Shown one piece after another: positions 56,897 to 64,000 of a stretch of 64,000 nucleotides of DNA. Within the stretch, counting starts at the first letter, position 1. The number at the start of each line of letters is the position of its first letter. The position numbers were made by a program, and so were the translations under genes. The notes under the pieces are model-generated. The model did no database searches and was not told where the DNA came from. It saw nothing but the letters and a program-made list of their open reading frames with translations. Origin of the DNA: Azotobacter paspali (GTDB lineage: Bacteria; Pseudomonadota; Gammaproteobacteria; Pseudomonadales; Pseudomonadaceae); the NCBI RefSeq assembly GCF_042434745.1, contig NZ_JBHLSS010000155.1. One strand, written 5' to 3'.

Positions 56897-57700
56897 TCAT
56901 TCCAAAATCTCGACCCGCAGGCGCATGGACAGTTCTTCGCGAGTGGATGCGGAGTAGCGGCGCAGCGGTGCCTGCTGGTCGTTGTCGCGGCTTTCGCTGC
57001 TGTTGCCGAGGTCGATCCATTCTCCTAGACGGCCGCTGACCTGGGTATCCAGTTGCTGGACGTCGATCGCGCCGGGCAGGGAGGGGTCCAACTGCTCATT
57101 GCTGCTGCTCAGAGCGACATGCACGATATCGCCGGAGATCCTCGCGGTAACGTAGACGCCGCGGGTGATATCGCGGTAATAGGTCTCGCGGTACAGCTGT
57201 CCGTAGGGGCCGATCTGGGTATCATGCAGCGGCACGCTCCGGCCGGTCTGGATCAGCGCCGGATAGCCTTCGGTGGCCTGGATCCGTTGCAGGGCGTCGC
57301 CCTGTCGGTCGGTGCCGTGGCTCAGGATGCGCAGCCGGTTCCCGTCCTGGAGCCGGCCATTTCGGATCTCCACGTCGCCGCTGTCGACCGAGTCGCCGGC
57401 ACTGTAGCCGTGCTGTGTGCCGCTGCGTGCCGCACTGCTGTCGACGGTGATCAGCAAGCGTCTGGGCGGGATGTCCAACTGTTCGAGCAGGGCGCGCAGT
57501 TCCTGCACCTGCGCTGCCGGGGCGTTGACGATGAGCTGGTTGCCATGGGCATGGACCCGCCCCTCGTCGCCGATCAGCGCGTGCGCCACGGGCAGCATTT
57601 CGTCGGCCATCCGGTGATTCAACTGGATGATTTCGGTAGCAGCCAGTGCGCAGGACGAGGCCAGCGTCAGCAGCAGGATGAGCAATCTGCAGATCTTCAT
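56897..57700 (-). CDS. Secretin N-domain-like periplasmic protein
   Basis: A 267-residue secreted protein: signal peptide MKICRLLILLLTLASSCALA, then a secretin short domain (TEIIQLNHRMADEMLPVAHA, followed by AHGNQLIVNAPAAQVQELRALLEQLDIPPRRLLITV), as in the N0/N1 domains of type II/III secretins. The remainder has a beta-rich part but no outer membrane pore. ATG at 57700 gives the signal peptide. It follows aceA in the same orientation on the other side of the inverted repeat. Such orphan secretin-like proteins occur in pseudomonads with no known role. Confidence 0.72.
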   Translation of the reverse strand: MKICRLLILLLTLASSCALAATEIIQLNHRMADEMLPVAHALIGDEGRVHAHGNQLIVNAPAAQVQELRALLEQLDIPPRRLLITVDSSAARSGTQHGYSAGDSVDSGDVEIRNGRLQDGNRLRILSHGTDRQGDALQRIQATEGYPALIQTGRSVPLHDTQIGPYGQLYRETYYRDITRGVYVTARISGDIVHVALSSSNEQLDPSLPGAIDVQQLDTQVSGRLGEWIDLGNSSESRDNDQQAPLRRYSASTREELSMRLRVEILE

Positions 57701-57843
57701 GGAGAACTCGGCGGGAAATTGATATGCCGACATTCTAGGGGCATGAGAGGGAGGACGTCTGCCAAGGTATCCGCAGGTCTGGGGTCCTGCATGGCTCCGG
57801 TGGGGGAGGGCCATGCAGGACGTTCGGCTTGGAAGACGGTCGC

Positions 57844-58269
57844 TCAGTCGGCTTGGCGCACCATTTCTACATGGGGAATACCGGCATCCAGGTATTCACC
57901 GCTGATTACCTCGAATCCCAAGCGTTCGTAGAAGCGCGTGGCCTGCACCTGGGCGCTCAGAAGCTGGCGGCGAAACCCGCGCCTCTCGGCCTCGGTGATC
58001 GCCATGCGCATCAAGGCGGCGCCGATCCTCAGGCCGCGCCAGTCCTTGAGAACGGCGACACGGCCGATGTGGCCATCGTGCAGCAGGCGCGCCGTGCCAA
58101 CGGCAAATTCACCCGCGAAGGCGAGGAAGTGGAGGGCTTCTTGATCCTCGCCATCCCACTCCAGTTCGGAGGGCACTGCCTGTTCGGCGATGAAGACGCT
58201 ATCGCGGATTCGGCGGATGTCCTCATTGTCCTTCTGCCAGTGGGCGATCCGTACCTGGATCTCAGTCAT
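57844..58269 (-). CDS. GNAT-family acetyltransferase
   Basis: A 141-residue acetyltransferase of the ElaA/YjcF-like small type. The acetyl-CoA motif reads IGRVAVLKDWRGLRIGAALMR, followed by LSAQVQATRFYERLGFEVISG EYLDAGIPHVEM-type ending typical of this subgroup. The start ATG at 58269 overlaps the end of roxA by eight bases, so the two are co-transcribed. The acceptor is unknown; linkage with the ribosomal hydroxylase RoxA is conserved in pseudomonads as far as I recall. Confidence 0.85.
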   Translation of the reverse strand: MTEIQVRIAHWQKDNEDIRRIRDSVFIAEQAVPSELEWDGEDQEALHFLAFAGEFAVGTARLLHDGHIGRVAVLKDWRGLRIGAALMRMAITEAERRGFRRQLLSAQVQATRFYERLGFEVISGEYLDAGIPHVEMVRQAD

Positions 58270-59428
58270 CGGCGAACTCCAGGCTGCCTTGCACGAGCAA
58301 CTGCCAGAGGAGTTGACGGCCGTCCTCGTCCGCCACCCAGGAGGCCAGGTTATCCGCATGCAGGGCATCGGCGCTGCAGATCAGCTTGAGCAGCTCGCGC
58401 AGGCGACCGGGGAGCTGGCGGCTCTGGCCGCTGGCGAACAGCAGCAGGTCCTGGCCGACCTCGGACCAGGCCAGGCGGGCACTGGGATTACGGATCAGTA
58501 CGCCACCTTCCTGCAGATTGGTCAGGAAATCCTGTTCCTGCATTTCCGCGCCGGCGACCAATTCGGGATAGCGCGGTTCGGTCATGAACTGGCCGAACCA
58601 GGTAAGCAGCAGGCGCTCGTCGCCCATGTGCTCCTGAATCAGGTCTTTGAGGCGTTCCAGTGCATCGCGCTGGATCTGGTGCGGGTCCTCGCAGGGACTT
58701 ATGCCCGGATCGTCGTAGCGCTCCTCGTCGGGCAGAAACTGGGCGAGGAAATCGGTGAAATGGGTGAGTACTTCAGCGGCGCTGGGGGCACGGAAGCCTA
58801 CCGAATAGGTCATGCACTCGTCGACCGCGGTACCGAAGTGGGCCAGACGGGGTGGCAGATAAAGCATGTCGCCTGGCTCCAGCACCCAATCCTCGCCGTT
58901 CTGGAATTCGGCGAGGATGCGCAGGTCGGCATGTTTTAGCAGCGGGCTGTCGCTGTTGCACATCTGGCCGATCCGCCAACGCCGCTTGCCGTATCCCTGC
59001 AGCAGGAACACGTCATAGTTGTCGTAGTGTGGCCCTACGCCACCCCCTGGCGCGGCATAGCTGATCATCACATCATCGATGCGCCAACTGGGCAGAAAGC
59101 GGAAGTTTTCCAGCAGTTCGGCGACCTCGGGAACGAACTGGTCGACTGCCTGGACCAGCAGGGTCCAGTCGCGCTCGGGCAGGTTCCGGTAGGTTTCCTC
59201 GTCGAACGGGCCGCGGCGCAGTTCCCAGGGGTGGTTGCCGTGCTCGATGATCAGGCGCGACTCGACTTCTTCCTCGAGCGACAGGCCGGCCAATTCGTCC
59301 GGCGAGATTGGGCTTTCGAAGCCGGGGACGGCCTGGCGGATCAGCAGGGGCTTCTTCTGCCAGTAGTCGCGCAGGAACTCGCGTGCGCTGATGCCCCCCA
59401 GGAATTGAAGTGGAATGTCGAAAGTCAT
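58262..59428 (-). CDS. roxA: Ribosomal oxygenase, JmjC/cupin type (RoxA/YcfD)
   Basis: A 388-residue Fe(II)/2-oxoglutarate oxygenase of the YcfD family, which hydroxylates an arginine of ribosomal protein uL16. The metal triad is H134, D136 (GPHYDNYD) and H197 (LAHFGT). The JmjC domain covers about residues 90-215, with a C-terminal dimerisation and winged-helix region after it. The gene overlaps the downstream GNAT gene. Confidence 0.93.
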   Translation of the reverse strand: MTFDIPLQFLGGISAREFLRDYWQKKPLLIRQAVPGFESPISPDELAGLSLEEEVESRLIIEHGNHPWELRRGPFDEETYRNLPERDWTLLVQAVDQFVPEVAELLENFRFLPSWRIDDVMISYAAPGGGVGPHYDNYDVFLLQGYGKRRWRIGQMCNSDSPLLKHADLRILAEFQNGEDWVLEPGDMLYLPPRLAHFGTAVDECMTYSVGFRAPSAAEVLTHFTDFLAQFLPDEERYDDPGISPCEDPHQIQRDALERLKDLIQEHMGDERLLLTWFGQFMTEPRYPELVAGAEMQEQDFLTNLQEGGVLIRNPSARLAWSEVGQDLLLFASGQSRQLPGRLRELLKLICSADALHADNLASWVADEDGRQLLWQLLVQGSLEFADD

Positions 59429-59467
59429 GGGTAACCCCTTGCTCTACAGGGAGAGCTGAAAATAAAA

Positions 59468-59488
59468 ACGCCCGGCGCTGCCGGGCGT
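59468..59488 (-). terminator. Intrinsic terminator after purB
   Basis: ACGCCCGGC and GCCGGGCGT pair around a three-base loop; on the minus strand a TTTTATTTTC tract follows. It separates purB from roxA. Confidence 0.85.
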
Positions 59489-59506
59489 GGAGATGACGAG
59501 ACGAAA

Positions 59507-60877
59507 TCAGATGCGCTTGGCCTGGGCGACCGCATTGCCGATATAAGCGGAAGGGGTCAGCTTGTGCAGTTCGGCCCTGGCGCCTGCGGGAATGTCCAGG
59601 GTATCGATGAAGGTCTTGAGCGCTTCGGGGCTGATCCCTTTGCCGCGAGTCAGTTCCTTGAGCTTTTCGTAGGGATTGGCGACGCCATAGCGGCGCATCA
59701 CGGTCTGGATCGGTTCCGCTAGCACTTCCCAGCAGGCATCCAGATCTTCGGCGAGACGCTGGGCGTTCAGCTCCAACTTGCCGATTCCCTTGAGAGTGGC
59801 TTCGTAGGCGATGAGGCTGTGGGCGAAGCCGACGCCGAGATTGCGCAACACGGTGGAATCGGTCAAATCTCGCTGCCAGCGGGAGATCGGCAGCTTGCTG
59901 GCCAGGTGCTGGAGAATCGCATTGGCGATACCGAGGTTGCCCTCGGAGTTCTCGAAGTCGATCGGGTTGACCTTGTGCGGCATGGTCGAGGAGCCGATTT
60001 CGCCGGCCACTGTCTTCTGCTTGAAGTAGCCGAGGGCAATGTAGCCCCACACGTCGCGGTCGAAGTCGATCAGGATCGTGTTGAAGCGAGCAATGCCGTC
60101 GAACAGCTCGGCGATGTAGTCGTGCGGCTCGATCTGTGTTGTGTAGGGGTTCCAGCTCAGGCCCAGGTCCTCCTCGATGAACTCGCGGGCGTTGGCCTCC
60201 CAATCGACATCCGGGTAGGCCGACAGGTGGGCGTTGTAGTTGCCCACGGCGCCGTTGATCTTGCCCAGCAGCGGCACGGACTCGACCTGCGCAATCTGGC
60301 GTTCGAGGCGATAGACCACATTGGCCAGCTCCTTGCCCATGGTGGTCGGCGAAGCCGGCTGACCGTGGGTGCGCGACAGCATCGGCACCCCGGCGAACTG
60401 TACGGCCAGGGCGCGGATGGCTTCGGCCAGTCGACGCATCAGCGGCAGCAGCACGCTATCGCGGCCTTCGCGCAGCATCAGGGCGTGGGACAGGTTGTTG
60501 ATGTCCTCGCTGGTGCAGGCGAAATGAATGAATTCGCTCACCTCGGCCAGTTCCGGTAGCTTACCGGCCTGTTCCTTGAGCAGATACTCGATGGCCTTGA
60601 CGTCATGGTTGGTGGTGCGCTCGATCTCCTTGACGCGCTCGGCGTGCTCCAGCCGGAAATTTTCGGCCAGCTCGTCCAGCAGGGCGGTGGCTTCGGCTGA
60701 AAAGGGGGCTACCTCGGGGATGCCGTTGTGGGCAGCCAGGCGTTGCAGCCAGCGGACCTCCACCATGACCCGGAAGCGGATGAGTCCGAATTCGCTGAAG
60801 ATCGGGCGCAGGGCACTGGTTTTGCCGGCGTAGCGGCCATCGACGGGGGACACCGCGGTGAGCGAGGAGAGCTGCAT
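59507..60877 (-). CDS. purB: Adenylosuccinate lyase
   Basis: PurB acts twice in purine synthesis, cleaving SAICAR and adenylosuccinate with release of fumarate. The 456-residue product has the fumarase/aspartase-family signature GSSTMPHKVNPIDFEN, the TSEDINN and SRTHGQPASPTT regions with catalytic histidine and the family start MQLSSLTAVSPVDGRY. The frame is open upstream but ATG at 60877 is the conserved start. It follows hflD by about 98 bases. Confidence 0.97.
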   Translation of the reverse strand: MQLSSLTAVSPVDGRYAGKTSALRPIFSEFGLIRFRVMVEVRWLQRLAAHNGIPEVAPFSAEATALLDELAENFRLEHAERVKEIERTTNHDVKAIEYLLKEQAGKLPELAEVSEFIHFACTSEDINNLSHALMLREGRDSVLLPLMRRLAEAIRALAVQFAGVPMLSRTHGQPASPTTMGKELANVVYRLERQIAQVESVPLLGKINGAVGNYNAHLSAYPDVDWEANAREFIEEDLGLSWNPYTTQIEPHDYIAELFDGIARFNTILIDFDRDVWGYIALGYFKQKTVAGEIGSSTMPHKVNPIDFENSEGNLGIANAILQHLASKLPISRWQRDLTDSTVLRNLGVGFAHSLIAYEATLKGIGKLELNAQRLAEDLDACWEVLAEPIQTVMRRYGVANPYEKLKELTRGKGISPEALKTFIDTLDIPAGARAELHKLTPSAYIGNAVAQAKRI

Positions 60878-60975
60878 GGGGGAAGTCTCGGACAGTCGGG
60901 CTACAAAAAGGGCTGCAATGATACACGAAGGCGAAGAGTCGACCGAGTGCAATCTTCCTTCGGCCGACCGGCTTC

Positions 60976-61599
60976 TCAGTTGCGCCGTATCAACGGATAG
61001 AGTTCGTCGAGCAGCTTGCGGCGGCTGAACACCAGTTGCCAGCGGTGCCCGCCGAGCTGGCGCCACAGGCGCGCCGAGCGGATGCCGGCGAGCAGGAGGG
61101 CGCGGATCCTGGCGGCGTTGGCCGGATTCTGCAGGTGGCGCATCTCGCCGTGCACCTGGATACGCTGGCGGAAGGTGCTCAATGTGTCCTCGTACAGGGA
61201 GGCGAAGGCGGCGACCGCGCTCTCGTGAGTCAGGCCCAGGTGTTGAACCTGCAACTGGATCTGGTCCAGGCGCCGCCCCATGAGTTGCAGCATGTCGTCG
61301 CGCTTGTCCAGTTGCCGCTCCAGGCTGACCAGCGCCAGCGAGTAGCGTAATGGCTCGCGCTGCAAACTTTGCGGGTTGCGTTCGAGTGCACTGGCCAGGG
61401 CTCGGTAGCCATCGAGCAGGTTGAGGTCATCGCCTCCGTAGACTTCGAGCGTGTCCTTGGGATTGCGCTCTAGTAGACTGCCGAGCATGCAGGCGAGATG
61501 GGCCTCGCTAGCCAATCCCGTCTTGGCGATCCTGTCGACCAGGTAGGCCGACTCGAATATGGCGCCAAGGGCGATCAATTGTTCCTGTCTAGGCGTCAT
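60976..61599 (-). CDS. hflD: High-frequency lysogenization protein HflD homologue
   Basis: A 207-residue all-helical protein of the HflD family. In E. coli it is a peripheral membrane factor that binds phage lambda CII; the host role is unclear. The start MTPRQEQLIALGAIFESAYL matches the family, and the conserved linkage mnmA-hflD-purB is preserved. Its ATG overlaps the mnmA end by 11 bases. Confidence 0.93.
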   Translation of the reverse strand: MTPRQEQLIALGAIFESAYLVDRIAKTGLASEAHLACMLGSLLERNPKDTLEVYGGDDLNLLDGYRALASALERNPQSLQREPLRYSLALVSLERQLDKRDDMLQLMGRRLDQIQLQVQHLGLTHESAVAAFASLYEDTLSTFRQRIQVHGEMRHLQNPANAARIRALLLAGIRSARLWRQLGGHRWQLVFSRRKLLDELYPLIRRN

Positions 61600-62713
61600 G
61601 CTGCTCGTCCTCACATTTCCATGGCTCGGCAGTCTCGATGACACCGCCACCCAGGCAGACGTCTCCATCGTAGAGCACCACGGACTGACCGGGGGTCACG
61701 GCACGCTGGGGCTCGTCGAACAGGACCCGGAAGCCTTGGTCGGTCTTTTCCAGGGTACAGGTCTGGTCGCCCTGCCGATAACGGACCTTGGCGGCCAGAC
61801 GCCGCGGGAGCGGGAAGTCGGGTGGATTCACCCAGAACATCTCCGAGGTGTGCAGGGCCCGGGAGAACAGCCAGGGGTGCTGGTTGCCCTGGCCGACGAT
61901 CAGCACGTTGCGGGTCAGGTCCTTGGCCAGCACATACCAGGGATCTTCGGTAGCATTTTTCATTCCGCCGATGCCAAGCCCCTGACGCTGGCCGATCGTA
62001 TGGTACATCAGGCCATGGTGCTGGCCGATGATTTTGCCTTCGGTGGTTTCGATGGGGCCGGGCTGGGCAGGCAGGTACTGTTTGAGAAAGTCGCCGAAGC
62101 GGCGCTCGCCGATGAAGCAGATCCCGGTGGAATCCTTTTTCCTGGCCGTGGCCAGGCCGTGCAGTTCGGCGATAGCGCGCACGGCCGGTTTCTCCAGTTC
62201 TCCGACCGGGAACAGGGATTTGGCGAGTTGTTCGCTGGCTACGGCATGCAGGAAGTAGCTCTGGTCCTTGTTGGGATCGAGCCCCTTGAGCAGTTCGGTT
62301 CTATCCTCAGTATCGCGCCGTCGTACATAGTGTCCGGTCGCTATCATGTCGGCACCGAGCGACAGGGCATAATCGAGGAAAGCCTTGAACTTGATCTCGC
62401 GGTTGCACAGGATATCCGGGTTTGGAGTGCGTCCGGCCTTGTATTCGGCGAGAAAGTGTTCGAATACGTTGTCCCAGTATTCGGCGGCGAAGTTGGCGGT
62501 ATGCAGCCTCATGCCGATCCTGTCGCAGACGGCCTGTGCATCGGCAAGGTCCTCCTTGGCGGTACAGTATTCGGTGCCGTCGTCCTCTTCCCAGTTCTTC
62601 ATGAACAGACCTTCCACCTGATACCCCTGTTGCAGGAGCAGGAGGGCGGAAACGGAAGAGTCCACGCCGCCGGACATGCCGACGATCACGCGGGTATGGG
62701 CGGGATCATGCAT
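61589..62713 (-). CDS. mnmA: tRNA-specific 2-thiouridylase
   Basis: MnmA adds the 2-thio group to wobble uridine 34 of tRNAs for Lys, Glu and Gln. The 374-residue product has the PP-loop SGGVDSS at 14-20, a catalytic cysteine in DILCNREIKFKAFL and the second in GICFIGERRF. The oligomer-binding region ends VLYDGDVCLGGGVIE. It lies after the Nudix gene and overlaps hflD. Confidence 0.97.
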   Translation of the reverse strand: MHDPAHTRVIVGMSGGVDSSVSALLLLQQGYQVEGLFMKNWEEDDGTEYCTAKEDLADAQAVCDRIGMRLHTANFAAEYWDNVFEHFLAEYKAGRTPNPDILCNREIKFKAFLDYALSLGADMIATGHYVRRRDTEDRTELLKGLDPNKDQSYFLHAVASEQLAKSLFPVGELEKPAVRAIAELHGLATARKKDSTGICFIGERRFGDFLKQYLPAQPGPIETTEGKIIGQHHGLMYHTIGQRQGLGIGGMKNATEDPWYVLAKDLTRNVLIVGQGNQHPWLFSRALHTSEMFWVNPPDFPLPRRLAAKVRYRQGDQTCTLEKTDQGFRVLFDEPQRAVTPGQSVVLYDGDVCLGGGVIETAEPWKCEDEQHDA

Positions 62714-62785
62714 AGGAAGAGTCGGGTCCTGAAAAGGAAAGGATTCTATCAGGGGCGCGGGCTTGGCTGCGAAGGTGCGGACTGT

Positions 62786-63220
62786 TCAACGAACGAGGCT
62801 CAGCGGGAAGCGCTCTTTGCCCAAGTAGTCGTCGATGCAGCGCAGTACCAGCGGGCTGCGCAGGCATGCCTGCCGCTCGAGCAATTGCTCGCGGCTCAGC
62901 CAGCGGGGACCTATGATGCCCTCGTCGAGCTGGTAGTCGGCGACTGGCTGCAGGGCGCGCGCAGCGAAGCAGATGCGCTGATAGGTCACGCCATTGGGAG
63001 CTCTGTAGAGGTAGATACCGATCACGGCCGTGAGCTCCACCTGCCAGCCGGTTTCCTCCAGCGTTTCGCGCAGGGCGGCCTCGGTCAGGCTCTCGTTGGG
63101 TTCGAGATGTCCGGCAGGTTGATTGAGGACGCGGCGCCCATCCTGCAGCTCTTCTACTAGAAGAAAGAGACCGTTGTTCTCCACGATAGTAGCGACGGTG
63201 ATATGTGCCTGCCAATCCAT
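62786..63220 (-). CDS. nudJ: Nudix hydrolase (NudJ-like phosphatase)
   Basis: A 144-residue Nudix protein with the motif GHLEPNESLTEAALRETLEE TGW split across GX5EX7REUXEEXGU, all key acidic residues present. The NudJ/YmfB family hydrolyses thiamine pyrophosphate precursors and nucleoside di/triphosphates. The start MDWQAHITVATIVEN is the family start. It is first in a likely operon with mnmA and hflD; a TATAAT lies about 34 bases upstream. Confidence 0.9.
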   Translation of the reverse strand: MDWQAHITVATIVENNGLFLLVEELQDGRRVLNQPAGHLEPNESLTEAALRETLEETGWQVELTAVIGIYLYRAPNGVTYQRICFAARALQPVADYQLDEGIIGPRWLSREQLLERQACLRSPLVLRCIDDYLGKERFPLSLVR

Positions 63221-63253
63221 GAATGCGTCCGGATGAGCGCTGATGGGAGCGGT

Positions 63254-63259
63254 ATTATA
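63254..63259 (-). promoter_or_regulatory. Likely -10 element for the nudJ-mnmA-hflD operon
   Basis: On the minus strand a perfect TATAAT stands 34 bases before the nudJ ATG. The -35 region at the right distance is poor (TACCCC-like), so the promoter may need an activator or be weak. Confidence 0.45.
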
Positions 63260-64000
63260 CGCGCTGGTAACTTTGGGGGTACACGATGCGGCCTTTATTG
63301 TCGGCTAAGGTTGGAAACTGTATGGTTGAAACGAAACCTCGACGTGGGCCTAATGTCAGTCAGTTAAGCTGACTGGAATTTTTCGTTCTGGGATAACTTA
63401 TCCGAACGTGGTTTCACTGCGCGCGGATAGTGCCGCTCACGCCGGAGCGGCAGCATGCAGTGGCGAGCCTGCGACCGGCGCTCCATCGGCCATGGCGGGA
63501 TCGTGTCCGGAATGGCGCAAGGTCCCGACGATCACAATGTATTGTTGTCGTGCCTGGGCAGACGAACCAGCCGGTCTCGGGTCCCAGGCTCCCCATGGAG
63601 CAATGGCGATTTCGCGTGCATCAGTCAGTGATGCTCGATATCTCGTCCCGGCCAATCGAATAGGAAGGCGGCCGAGCAGCAAGCGCGTTTGAAAAGGGTC
63701 AGTGAGTGTGCGTAGACGACATCGGCCAGTCCCCGAGTGTAACTGAGCTCGCCGACGGCATGGTCGCCGAAGCGGGCTGCACCAGGGCAATCGCATGAAG
63801 CGCTCGCCTGATACCAGACTGGAAAGATTGTGTGATCCTTGGCATGGCTGTTTGCCGAGTAGCCGGACAGTCCCCGTTTCGGCCCCCCGGCCGAGTCACT
63901 TTTTCTTGCCTGGCCAAGAAAAAGTAACCAAAAAGAAGGCCACCCCCTCATCCGGCCCTGCGCTTCGCTCCGGGTTCCCTCCCTGCATCGCCGCTCCAGG
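63260..64000. other. Non-coding region rich in palindromes
   Basis: No gene is convincingly supported. A 28-codon + strand frame starts at 63286 (MRPLLSAKVGNCMVETKPRR, GGGGGT seven bases upstream) and ends inside a hairpin at 63372. CAGTCAG-TTAAG-CTGACTG (63357-63375) is followed by a T run. A perfect palindrome GGATAA-C-TTATCC lies at 63391-63403. Nested stems CACTGC/GCAGTG (63415-63462) enclose GCCGCTC/GAGCGGC. Open frames between 63600 and 63950 on both strands have no domain features. Confidence 0.5.
63895..63928. repeat. Palindromic repeat-like element with ACTTTTTCTTG arms
   Basis: ACTTTTTCTTG (63898-63908) faces CAAGAAAAAGT (63915-63925) across a CCTGGC loop, extended outward by GT/AC with one mismatch. 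Very similar sequence (TTACTTTTCTTGGCC with an AAGAAGGCC flank) is, from memory, dispersed in many proteobacterial genomes. It could act as a terminator. Copy number cannot be judged from one window. Confidence 0.5.

Noticed and set aside
63625..63951. 108-codon minus-strand frame as a gene
   Set aside because: It begins within the palindromic repeat, has no start signal or domain and resembles translated repeat DNA.

Overview
The window looks like a chromosomal segment of a high-GC gammaproteobacterium of the Pseudomonas/Azotobacter group. Support comes from the fused nuoCD gene, the 531-residue Pseudomonas-type isocitrate lyase, the muxA-muxB-muxC-opmB efflux operon, a cis/trans fatty acid isomerase, a CarR/BqsR-like two-component pair, and the run nudJ-mnmA-hflD-purB-roxA-GNAT-secretin-like-aceA in the order I remember from Pseudomonas. 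Azotobacter is my best guess, but it is an inference from overall feel and gene decay, not from a diagnostic gene.

Layout. 1-11.4 kb: a broken MFS transporter, a parvulin, a phosphate-binding/OmpA fusion with a shifted C-terminus, xthA, a GNAT gene, the tamA-tamB pair, a decayed sodium:alanine symporter and a membrane-anchored beta-propeller protein. 11.7-20.8 kb: the muxABC-opmB RND efflux operon, with a REP-like palindrome between muxB and muxC. 20.9-27.4 kb: cti, nfuA, small unknown genes, uppP and an ABC-F ATPase. 27.5-35 kb is accessory and eroded: an integrase remnant, a Fur-box promoter with no recognised gene, a small membrane protein, a SRAP-domain protease, an ABM-domain membrane protein behind a nested inverted repeat, a MASE3-GGDEF-EAL protein, remnants of a GspF and a lytic transglycosylase gene, and queD. 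35.1-37.5 kb: a PepSY protein, response regulator and sensor kinase. 37.5-52.5 kb: the complete nuoA-N operon (complex I) on the minus strand. 52.9-63.2 kb: phoX with a Pho box, aceA, a secretin-like protein, a GNAT gene, roxA, purB, hflD, mnmA and a Nudix gene, all on the minus strand. 63.2-64 kb is non-coding and rich in palindromes, ending in a repeat-like element.

How the parts work together: TamA/TamB, MuxABC-OpmB, Cti and UppP belong to the cell envelope; the nuo operon supplies respiratory proton pumping; AceA feeds the glyoxylate shunt; NfuA supports Fe-S assembly used by complex I; PhoX and the phosphate-binding fusion relate to phosphate supply. Regulation visible in the sequence includes a Pho box at phoX, a long inverted repeat upstream of aceA that fits an RccR-type operator, and a Fur-like palindrome overlapping a strong promoter. 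I did not find a clearly new multi-gene system. The best candidates for something undescribed are small: the Fur-promoter transcript near 28.1-28.3 kb, the structured leader at 29.76-29.88 kb, the 31-codon bridge between muxB and muxC, and the palindrome cluster at 63.3-63.9 kb. At least six genes are broken while neighbouring core genes are intact, which argues for real gene decay at accessory boundaries.
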